Under the pieces are notes generated by a model, which saw only the letters and a program-made list of their open reading frames with translations, searched no databases and was not told the origin of the DNA. The position numbers and the translations under genes are program-made. A DNA stretch of 64,000 nucleotides, taken from Macrothele yani (lineage: Eukaryota > Arthropoda > Arachnida > Araneae > Macrothelidae). Positions 56,169 to 64,000 of this stretch are shown here, one piece after another (positions within the stretch are counted from its first letter, which is position 1; each line of letters starts with the position of its first letter). Where the stretch lies: positions 82,187,127 through 82,251,126 of the forward strand of contig CM077023.1 of assembly GCA_039090855.1 (NCBI GenBank). The letters run 5' to 3'.

Positions 56169-56354
56169 CTGAGACAAAAGCTGCATGTTTCTAACTAGAA
56201 GAAGCCTGCGGTCACATACATTTGTTTTTTCTGGGACAAAAGCTGCATGTTTCCAACTAGAAGAAGCCTGCGGTCACATACATTTGGTTTTTCTGGGAAA
56301 AAGGTGCATGTTTCCAACTAGAAAAAGCCAGCTGTCACATACATTTGGTTTTCT
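56169..56354 (+). repeat. Three tandem copies of a 62-bp unit
   Basis: Units start at 56169, 56231 and 56293. Each has CTGGGACAAAAGCTGCATGT, then TTCCAACTAGAAGAAGCC and GGTCACATACATTTG. Units one and two are nearly identical and the third has drifted. A 63-codon frame across it is a by-product. Confidence 0.92.
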
Positions 56355-56629
56355 TAACAAATGTGGTATATTATGATTAACCACATTCGCCAAGTGAAAC
56401 CTTTCGTTCAGTATGAAGGTCACTTCTTCAACTTTAGTTTAAAACGAAAATTTCGGTGACAGTACCTGCATGTTTTTATCACCAAACTAGGGGACTCAGA
56501 GAGTCAGGTGATGTTTATGATTTATTTTCAAAAGCAAAAACGTTAATCTAGTGTTTTTAAGTTGCTGGTGCAAGTTATACAAATATCGGAGCTGGGGGCT
56601 TAGTTATTTAAGTTATTGACATGATAGCC
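56355..56629. other. Unannotated stretch
   Basis: No feature recognised on either strand. Confidence 0.4.
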
Positions 56630-56800
56630 AAGCTGCCAGAGGCGCGGGTATCAGCCTTATCATCGGAGTTAAGTACGGGTACGAGTCTCAGATGAGGCAG
56701 AGTGGCGAATTTGTCATATGTGCCTGGCTCGATCCCTTTCCTGGAAATATTAGCCCTAAATTTGGGATGCCCGAGGAGCGTCGTTAAACCTGTACACTAA
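56630..56800 (+). repeat. Probable decayed SINE, family A
   Basis: CAGATGAGGCAGAGTGG, CCCTTTCCTGGAAATATTAG, CCCTAAATTTGGGATG and GTCGTTAAACCTGTACAC follow the order of the family A body and tail, ending in an A-rich tract. The A-box and B-box region at its left is badly worn. Confidence 0.55.
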
Positions 56801-57013
56801 AAAAAAAAGAAAGACACTGAAATATATTCGCACATGGATCTTAGGCATGGTTGAGTGCATCTCTATGCGAGAAGTAATGCACTCTTCAATATTGTATTTC
56901 TTTTTGGAACATGAAAACAAATGAATAAATGTGCTGCATCAACTGTTTTCATACCATTCCATCTGACCTTGACATATTTGATAGACATGAGTGCATTGTA
57001 GTTTTGAGATATA

Positions 57014-58234
57014 AACTGAAGAGCAATTGAATTAGAGATACCTGTCTAGTAACGTGTAGCACCACCTTTCGCCCTGATGACGGCGGCAATTCGTCTCGGC
57101 ATAGATTCGACAAGACACCGGAAGCGTTGGGTAGCCATACGGATCCACGACCCCTGAACAAGCTCCCACAGTTTACGGAGATTTGATGGAGGGGGTCAGA
57201 GCCACGAACATCTCTCTGGATGGCATCCCAGATGTGCTCGATGGGATTGAGGTCAGGTGACCTAGCTGGCCAAGGAAGCGAGGTCACGTCGGTGGAGTGT
57301 TCATCTAACCATTCGGATACAATTTGGGAGCGATGGCACGGTGCATTGTCTTGTTGCAGGATGAGGTCCCCAGTGGGATGTTGAAGACGCACAAATGGGA
57401 GCAAATGGTCGTCCAGGATGTCCCGGTAACATTGACACGTAAGAGACGATGTCACACGTACCTGGGGTCCCATTTCAGTCCACGTAAACAGTCCCCAGAC
57501 GAGAAAGCCACCCCCACCAGCTTGAAGAGTACCCTGCTAGCAAGAAGGATCCATCGCTTCATGTGGTTTGCGCCGTACTCGTATCCTGCCATCCGCGTGT
57601 ACCAACGTGAACCTCGACTCATCAGTCCAGGCAACATTTTCCCACACGTCTAGGGTCCAGTGACGATGTTCCCGCGCCCATGCTAATCTTTGCACCTTGT
57701 GATGTGCGGTCAGGAGCGGTACCCTCGTGGGACGATGGCTTCTGTACCCGATAACGAGGAGATGGTTCTGGATGTTTGGGGCTGCTTACACGTTTTTTGT
57801 GCACCAGCGTTAAATTGCCGAGTGATTTCTTGCACTGTGGCTCGTCTATCCGCTGTTACAATGCGAGCTAACCGACGATGACCCCACTCATCCACACGCT
57901 GTTGTCCACGGCAGTTGGCCCTTGCCGGGATGGTTTTACCGGATTCGATGTGCTTACGGTGCACCCGTGACACAGTGGCTCGTGAAAATCCCAGTGCCTG
58001 CACGACTTCCGAGATGAAGTGACCGATTCGTCGGGCCCCGACAATTTGCCCATGATCAAATGCGCTTAGATCCTTCGTCTTGCCGATACTGCGTCCGGCT
58101 ATTACTCATTCCCGTCGCATCACTCCTTATATTGTCGGATCGCTGCGTACGTCATGTCGTTTCCGTTTACACGGCCGCCCACTGCGCCACATTTGCATAA
58201 CGTCAGCTGTCTCTAATTCCATTGCTGTTCAGTG
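57014..58234 (-). mobile_element. Tc1-like transposon, third family
   Basis: The left end (57014, AACTGAAGAGCAATTGAATT) and the right end, whose inverse begins CACTGAACAGCAATGGAATT, match over about 25 bp with few differences. TA lies at 57012-57013 and 58235-58236. Length is 1221 bp. The transposase is on the minus strand and broken. Confidence 0.87.
57110..58085 (-). pseudogene. Tc1-like transposase, broken, wide DD36E spacing
   Basis: Minus-strand reading begins with an N-terminal helix-turn-helix segment (LGFSRATVSRVHRKH at about 57994) and continues with RLARIVTADRRATVQEITRQ. After frameshifts, MGPQVRVTSSLTCQCYRDIL and LILQQDNAPCHRSQIV (second catalytic Asp) precede SLPWPARSPDLNPIEHIWDA (catalytic Glu). 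I count 36 residues between that Asp and the Glu, two more than in typical Tc1-like enzymes, a spacing reported for some other Tc1/mariner families. Three or more frame breaks inactivate it, and the expected first Asp block is not cleanly readable. Confidence 0.8.
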
Positions 58235-58236
58235 TA

Positions 58237-58538
58237 GAAGTGTTCAGTATGATGCCAAATATAAGCGTTTGAAGTCACTGCAGCTACGAATTCAAGATGT
58301 TTTTGTTAAAAATGTTATTTCATTTTGTTGTCTTGTTGAAGCTCTCAAGGATGTGGTTATTCCAAATGACCATAAGAAATAAAATAGAATTTCTTGTTGT
58401 CGTACAATGGATGAATTTAAGAGTTACTGAACCACAGTTTTGTTTTGTTACTGAACCACAGTCTATAGCAGAGCATCTCAAAATGTTACTCAGTTGACAA
58501 AAATATCTTCCAGAAAAACAGCATAGGAATTGTTTGTT
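58237..58538. other. Unannotated stretch
   Basis: About 300 bases without a recognised feature. A TTACTGAACCACAGT segment occurs twice near 58423 and 58449. Confidence 0.45.
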
Positions 58539-58681
58539 TTAATGAAATATCAGATCGATTTTCGTGCTACATTATAACACATAGAAAGTCCAGTCGTCTT
58601 CCGCGCAATTTACTAGATAAAAAATTCTTTAATGTAAAAACAATAAGGTTAAAAGCTTACACATAGTTAAAGCACACAAGA

Positions 58682-58712
58682 ACTTTTGAGATTGACTCAG
58701 TCTCTTCATCAG
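58682..58712 (-). ncRNA. Hammerhead-like motif, left arm
   Basis: On the minus strand CTGATGAAGAGACTGAGTCA is followed by ATCTCAAAAG. The GAGAC and ATCTC parts can form a stem II. The canonical hammerhead has GAAA after stem II, while here the first base is A. The extra A after CTGATGA is also not canonical. It is a relic or look-alike, probably not self-cleaving. Confidence 0.3.
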
Positions 58713-59019
58713 GTGTGGGTCTTAGCAAGTTGACAGCAGGTTATATACAGCGGGAGATGGAGATATGACGACAATGGGCATGCGCAGTGTTAATGAATCG
58801 TAAATACCATACGTGTTTTAAAATTAATTAATTAATAACGTGATACAAGTTTTGTAATTAACATGATACAAGTTTTTGTAATTAATTAATTCACAAATTA
58901 ATTAACTACAAAAACCGACACGTATCATGCTATTTACGATTCATTAACACTGCGCATGCCCATTGTCGTCACAACCCCATCTGCCGTTGTATATAACCTG
59001 CTGTCAACTTGCTAAGACC

Positions 59020-59056
59020 CACACCTGATGAAGAGACTGAGGTAGTCTCAAAAGTT
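59020..59056 (+). ncRNA. Hammerhead-like motif, right arm
   Basis: CTGATGAAGAGACTGAGGTA followed by GTCTCAAAAG has a perfect five-base stem (GAGAC with GTCTC) between a CTGATGA-like core and AAAA. Canonical GAAA is changed at its first base. Some Penelope-like elements carry hammerhead ribozymes in their pseudo-LTRs, which is why the motif is noted. Confidence 0.3.
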
Positions 59057-59339
59057 ATTGTGAGTTTTCACTACACTGGCGTGCAAAAATTAAGGACGAG
59101 ACGGTTTTTCGAATGTAACGTCGTGCAGAAGTGATCCACATCGACTCAACTCATACCATAAGATTCCCAAGATGTAAGAATATGGGACAAGTGAGCAAAA
59201 CCGTCCAAACAAGGAATCCAAAGGATACAAAGGCACTTTATTGAAAAGGTAGTTTCGAGCGCAACTGGACACAAGACAGAAACTTCCATATGACAGGCTG
59301 CTGCCAAGAAAAATCCAGTCTTTAGTAGGGGATATGATC

Positions 59340-60362
59340 ACCCCTGACTGCGTTTCATGATTTACAACGTCTGTCCATGCTGAGGACGAGGTTATCAAGG
59401 AGCTGGGCATCGCGGCCCATTCCTCTTCTAGCGCCAATCGCTGCATGCGGAATCGTTGCTGGCGGCTGGTGACGTCCTGCCAAGCGTCTCCCGAGAAGGT
59501 CCCACACGTGTTCGATTGGATTTAAGTCCGGGGACCTTGGGGGCCAATCCATGTGTTGAATATTTTCACTATCCAACAGCTCAGCGACAGCCACTGTACG
59601 ATGAGGTGTAGAGTTGTCGTCCATGAAGAGGAACTCAGGACCCACAGCACCTCTAAACATACGCACGTGAGGGAGGAGAACCTCGGTACAATAGCGGACA
59701 CCAGTGACTGAACCTCCTTGGAAGATGTAGAGGTCAGTACGGCTACCAAGCATGATACCGCCCCAAACGAGAACTCCGCCACCTCCAAACCGGTCACTTT
59801 CGATGATGTTGGAGGTGTGATTGCGTGTTCCCTGCTCTCTCCAGATGTGTTTACGTCCAGAATCGCTCGTTAGACTAAATCAGCTCTCATCTGTAAAGAG
59901 AACTCGACCTCATTGCTGATGTGTCCAGTTCTTGTGTTCCTGGCACCACAGAAACCGCTGTCTCCGATGAGCAGGCGTTAATGGGATACACCGTACTGGT
60001 CGTCGTGCAAATAGACCACCTTCGTGCAGCCTCCTGGCCACGGTGAAACGCGATAACGCAAGTCCAGTTGTCTGTTGCATGTGCCTTGCGATTTCTCCCG
60101 CTGTCTGTCGTCTGTCTCTTCTCGCCTGTAGGACAATATACCGGTCGTCCGCTGCCGTGGTTGCTCGTGGACGACCTCTGCTAAACTCTCGGATAGCTGT
60201 TCCTGTCGTTTGATGTGCTCTCCAAGCTCGTGAAACGATGCTGTGAGCGATCCCGAACACCTCGGCCACACTAGTCACACTTCGACCTTCTTCCAAGTTC
60301 CCAATGACGCGACCTCGGGTAAAGTCATCCAGATGTCGTCTACTGGATTGCTTGTTGGCCAT
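59340..60362 (-). pseudogene. Tc1-like transposase, broken
   Basis: The minus-strand ATG at 60362 opens MANKQSSRRHLDDFTRGRVI, the N-terminal DNA-binding region, followed by FGIAHSIVSRAWRAHQ and a RGRPRATT linker. The frame runs to a TGA near 59910, with another stop just after FTDES, the block of the first catalytic Asp. The frame then reopens with GSRTDLYIFQGG, the second Asp block FLFMDDNSTPHRT and the Glu block WPPRSPDLNPIEHVWDLL. I count 34 residues between the second Asp and the Glu, the standard spacing. A frameshift near 59410 breaks the C-terminus. All three catalytic residues survive. Confidence 0.87.
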
Positions 60363-60437
60363 ATCACACGGTGGCAGTAACTCGACGTCGTTCAAACCGA
60401 TGTACACCGTGCAATAGCTTTCACCGAATTGCTGAGC

Positions 60438-60753
60438 ATGTGATCATATGTAGAGGATTTTGGGAAGGGAGTGTCTGACCCCAGTTCTTAAACAACCCTT
60501 AGAAATAGGAAGCTAGGAGATTTGGGCTAGAGTGCCTGATAGGAAAGGGACACGGAAGTGAAGCAGAAATGGGGAGGAAGACAACCTTATTTATTACCGG
60601 GGGGCCAGTACCCGGGGTCCGACGGCTTAACGTGCCCATCCGATGCATGGCGGATATTTAGTGGATCGAGCGTTCGTACCTGCTTGGGATCGAACCTGAG
60701 GTCCTTTCCGTGGTAGTCACGAACGTTGCCTACTAGGCCACTCGCGGCCCTAT
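60438..60753 (-). repeat. tRNA-derived SINE, family B
   Basis: A perfect 12-bp target duplication, GAATTGCTGAGC, at 60426-60437 and 60754-60765 defines the insertion. On the minus strand the head carries an A box (TGGCCTAGTAGGCAACG, 60724-60740) and a B box (GGTTCGATCCC, 60686-60696), then CATGCATCGGATGGGCACG and a GGACCCCGGGTACTGG segment. Its body and tail differ from family A, so it is a separate SINE family. It sits in the 5' flank of the Tc1 transposase gene. Confidence 0.88.
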
Positions 60754-61048
60754 GAATTGCTGAGCGTACACCGCCCGTGTGCTTTATACCCTTCCGACAC
60801 CCCCCCCACGTCATGCTGCATATATGCGCATGCCTTACCGTACCGGGCTCTAGTCTATCTCCTGGGTGGTCTTTCGGTCAGTTCTGCCTGCTCGTTCCAC
60901 TGTTATGCTAATTTCTCCTCTTCGTCCTTAATTCTTGCACACCAGAGTATGTGTAAGCTTTTAGCCTTATTGTTTTTACATCAAAGTATTTTTTATCGAG
61001 TAAATCGACCGGAAGACGGCTGAATTTTCTATGTGTTAATGAAATATC

Positions 61049-62470
61049 GCCTTGTTTATTTCAAAACAGATGATCAGCCTCTGAATGAAATCCCCTCGTT
61101 TTAATTGATATACCTCTGCAAAGGTGGGTTTTCTGCACTTACTTCTGTCTATAAAAGCAAAACAAACTACTAAGCTCGACGTTGAAATTGACCTATGAAG
61201 TCTATCTATCTTCCACACTGCTTAGAATACAAAAATTTGTGAACAAGCAACTGTAATACTCACATCGATCATAAAAAGAACTGCGCGTTTGATATAGAAA
61301 AAATGAAAACAAAAATAAACATTTAATTTTCTAAATTTCAGTTAAAAACATTAATATTTATTTCAAATGGGGGTGTAATTTTTGTGTTTAACAAAAGGAA
61401 ATGTGTAAAAAGAAATTTTAAGAAATACTGAATTCGTCAATGAGAGTGGAGTAAAAGATTTCTTTAGAGGAAGGTGTTTCACATCTTTAACGTAATATTA
61501 GCGAATGTTATAAAATAATTAATGAATTATTAATTTTGTATTTAATAATATATGCATTTAATAAATAATAATTATTTAATTAATATTACTATTTAATTTA
61601 AAGTAAGTACTGTTGACAGTATTGAAATAGATAATAGCAACTGAGCCGTTCTGCTTATTTCTGAATCTATTCTGAAAAAAAATTTCAACAAAACTACTAT
61701 TTGGATATTGATCTTTCCATTAGCTTAAATGCAATTCGGGACACATACTTCAAGGAGCATGATGATGTGGTACAATCACATAGTATTCCAAATTATCATC
61801 TGAAATCAGCACTGTTTCTTGTCTACAGGAATATGTTGATTTCATTTAGCGCACATAACTTCGTTTTATTACTCCCTAAAGAAGAAATAATTATTAGTAC
61901 ATACCTCTCTTTAATAATTAGAAGGACGAAACAAAAAACATAGAAATAGAAATAAACTTTGGGAATGAAGTTTATGATTCCAAATTTCGGTACACGGAGT
62001 ATTGTAGTCTAGTAAGTATGTTTTATGTGGATCTGGTTTGACATTATGCGCCCTTACATCTTCAGTCAATATGTCATAGCCTGAAGACTTATCTTCAAGA
62101 TCTTACTGTTAATGATCATTCAGAGCCTGAGTGATAGTGTCTCACAAATTTCACCTGCCCCAAGAATTTCGGCGTCTTCCTGACTTCGTAGCCGGGAGTG
62201 ATAACATTCCAAGATTTTCCAAGTGAGATTACTTTCATCCTGTTAGATGATGCGAATATTAAGACAGTTTTAAAGATGAGGCCAGAATGATTAAAATTCA
62301 GTCGCTGATTCCTACTCAATACAAAATTCATTAGTTACGCCTAATTTTTCATGTTATTAATGGATGTTTTATGCGTATATTAGAAACTTTTCCATTATGC
62401 GATTGTTGCCGGACATTGCTTTGTGCCCCATTGTAGTTGATGTAAAAGAAACTTTGGAAACTTTATTTTT
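61049..62470. other. Unannotated stretch
   Basis: About 1.4 kb, very AT-rich around 61500-61620 (TAATTATT-type runs). An 80-codon frame at 61701-61943 has no motif. No feature is supported. Confidence 0.45.
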
Positions 62471-62471
62471 T

Positions 62472-62521
62472 AATTCTAGTATTTTCTTTTGTATATTATT
62501 ACAAAAGAAAATACTAGAATT
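62472..62521. repeat. Perfect 22-bp hairpin with 6-base loop
   Basis: Arms 62472-62493 and 62500-62521 are exact inverse copies starting AATTCTAGTATTTTCTTTTG around TATTAT. No gene lies beside it. Confidence 0.95.
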
Positions 62522-62854
62522 CCTGAGGTTTAAATAGCTTCAGATGCATGGGAACTCAAAACAGCAAAGTCCAGACTGATCGAAATAAACCGAAGTTTTC
62601 AGATCTAACAAGATTTGTGAAAGGATTAGCCTTGCTGCCACTAGTACCTGTATTTTTCTGAAAGGAATAAATATTTTCATGAACATCAGTTCAGTGCAAT
62701 CATGTCAAATTGTTCACAAATTACTTTTTTATTGGTATGTTAACACTGCTTTTCAAAGGTTTCAGTACTCTCTGAAGAAAAAACTGAGTATCACATTTTT
62801 TACGTTTCCAACAGTAGGTTGAAAAAGCGTACATGCTCCAGCTTTGTCCGTCTG
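62522..62854. other. Unannotated stretch
   Basis: No gene or repeat is recognised in this stretch. Confidence 0.4.
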
Positions 62855-63195
62855 TCTGTCTGTCCGCACGATAACTCGCGTAAAAATGGTTTGATTTCGA
62901 TGAAAAATTTAGTATGTTGTAGGGGACAACCTGGGGACGAACCCTATTGAAAATGGGCGAATTGGGGTCAAAGGTCAGGACATAGGAGCGGGATCCATTC
63001 CATCGCTTTTATGCGTCATAACTTACGTAAAAATGCTTCGACTGCGACGAAACTTTATTATGTTGTCCCGGAGGTAAACTGAACGGGTTCTGTTGAATAT
63101 CATCGAAATGAGGTTAAAGGCCAGGGCACAAGAGCGAGTTTATTCCACAGCCATTATCCTCATAACTTGAGTAATAACTTGAGTAATGATTTCTG
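62855..63195 (+). repeat. Decayed tandem repeat, about 150-bp period
   Basis: The first unit starts with (GTCT)n and CCGCACGATAACTCGCGTAA, followed by AATGGTTTGATTTCGATGAA and TAGTATGTTGTAGG. The second has ATAACTTACGTAAAAATGC, CGACTGCGACGAAACTTTA and TTATGTTGTCCCGG. A third begins CATAACTTGAGTAATAA. Each unit ends in a GGGTCAAAGGTCAGG-like block. Noncoding, family unknown. Confidence 0.75.
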
Positions 63196-64000
63196 GTATG
63201 TTAGAAAGCGTGTCATAATCAATGCATTGCATGACTTTATAACTTTTTGTACGTGTTGTCGGTTTTTATTGTTTCGTTTTCATATCGACAGAAATCGCTA
63301 ACTGAGATATAATTGCCCAATAAACTACGGAGGAAACTGTTGATCTGAAGCTTCAAGTATTCTTTAAGGTACACACCTCGATCGTCTGTTAAAAGTAAAT
63401 TGGTATGCAGGCTTTTGCACATCAGCCAACAACACTTGTTTAGATAATGGAATGCTGTTGGACACCTCTCATTGGAAAAATGAAAAACCTTAAAGACATC
63501 TTAAGGTTCAAAAATACATAGTATACACAACTGATCAGTATACATAGATATCAATGTATTCTACAGGAACGTCAATGAACACTATTTTTTGAGGCAGAAA
63601 AGCCAGATTCAGGTGAAATCTGTGATGTAGACGTTAAATACAAAACGAAAAATTGGCCAGGTCAGTTAGCGATTTCTGTCGATATGGCGTACAGTCAACA
63701 CTAACAGCTAGTTTGTCAGGTATTAAACATCAGGTGAGTCAACTAATCTTTCGATGTGTTCTTGCGGGAACGATATTCGGTTGGGGGGGTTAACGACAGA
63801 CAGCTAGTGCAATATTTGAATATTCTAAAAAAAAAGGGAAAGAAACAAAACAAAAAACAACAACATTAAAAGTGAAAACTTCTCTTGAACCTGTTTTATG
63901 TAAAAGTCTACATAAAGTCTATGGCAATTTTTACACTACATTATTAGTGTACATTTAGCTGAACACTACTTCGTGAAACGGATAGCGTTTTCTGGTTTAT
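63196..64000. other. Unannotated stretch to window end
   Basis: No gene recognised. A run of A residues lies near 63830. CAGAAATCGCTAACTGA at about 63289 recurs inverted near 63664 (CAGTTAGCGATTTCTGTCGATATG), giving a 20-base or longer inverted repeat about 375 bases apart. Confidence 0.45.

Larger units (their letters stand above)
59074..60947 (-). mobile_element. Tc1-like transposon, fourth family, with SINE inside
   Basis: The left end CACTGGCGTGCAAAAATTAA matches the inverse of the right end (CTCTGGTGTGCAAGAATTAA) over about 26 bp. TA lies at 59072-59073 and 60948-60949. The flanking arm sequences rejoin perfectly with one TA when the element is removed, direct proof of its insertion. 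Without the SINE (60438-60753) and its target duplication it is about 1546 bp. The transposase is on the minus strand and degenerate. Confidence 0.92.
58552..61035. mobile_element. Inverted-repeat element interrupted by a Tc1-like element
   Basis: A 13-bp direct repeat, TTAATGAAATATC, flanks the unit at 58539-58551 and 61036-61048. The left arm (about 58575-58796) is matched in inverse by the right arm, which lies at 58920-59071 and, beyond the inserted Tc1-like element, resumes at 60948-61038. If the insertion is removed, the arms pair for about 220 bases around a 120-base AT-rich centre. The left end carries about 23 extra bases without a partner. Each arm carries a TCTTCATCAG (CTGATGAAGA) motif. 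The arrangement suits a pair of inverted Penelope-type pseudo-LTRs or a fold-back transposon; no protein is encoded to decide. Confidence 0.75.

Noticed and set aside
56169..56354. Small repeat protein of 63 codons
   Set aside because: The 62-bp unit is not a multiple of three, so the frame changes in each copy; it is a plain tandem repeat.
1..64000. Endogenous viral or LTR retrovirus-like element
   Set aside because: I found no LTR pairs with a protease-RT-integrase order and no viral structural domains; the RT genes present are RTE-type and Penelope-type.

Overview
This is a repeat-dense stretch of an animal nuclear genome. I find no host protein-coding gene in it. Every coding region I can recognise belongs to a transposable element: Tc1/mariner DNA transposons, RTE-type and other LINEs, a Penelope-like retroelement of the permuted Naiad type, and tRNA-derived SINEs. 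The CCHC-knuckle LINE ORF1, the Tc1 and mariner families and the Naiad-type Penelope element fit an invertebrate. An arthropod is likely and a chelicerate such as a spider is plausible, because published Naiads are abundant there. The species is inference; no ribosomal, mitochondrial or host gene is present to settle it.

Layout. 1-2118: dispersed repeats and a decayed RTE 3' end. 2119-4734: a mariner with a Tc1-like element nested inside it. 5196-6630: a near-complete Tc1-like element with 36-bp perfect inverted ends. 7487-8735: a second mariner. 10222-10290: a tRNA-like SINE head. 10590-11345: a Tc1 remnant. 11440-23038: three Naiad insertions, each bounded by (TA)n and each built as an inverted piece followed by a direct piece, with a truncated RTE between the second and third. 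23039-32400: mostly unannotatable sequence with SINEs, microsatellites and hairpins. 32408-37792: a SINE, a satellite array, and in it a possible 3.8-kb fold-back structure. 37793-40284: a complete LINE-like insertion that carries ORF1 only and has a 14-bp target duplication. 40300-49500: old Tc1 debris, one SINE and decayed tandem repeats. 49600-51900: a reversed LINE ORF1 with the start of its endonuclease. 52342-55527: a full-length RTE with an intact 992-codon ORF and a 10-bp target duplication. 57014-58234: a decayed Tc1-like element. 58552-61035: a three-level nest of a SINE inside a Tc1-like element inside an inverted-repeat element. 61049-64000: a short hairpin and a decayed tandem repeat.

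Working relationships. The RTE (endonuclease plus reverse transcriptase) is the one element here that looks able to move by itself. The ORF1-only LINE and the SINEs lack reverse transcriptase and must have been copied by enzymes supplied in trans. The Naiad copies share the same 3' end and all sit against (TA)n, so they appear to choose microsatellites as targets. Target duplications let the order of events be read: the satellite array came before the ORF1-only LINE, the mariner before its Tc1 passenger, and the inverted-repeat element before the Tc1 and then the SINE.

Limits: clade assignments rest on motifs read by eye, copy comparisons were made by eye, and no database search was run.
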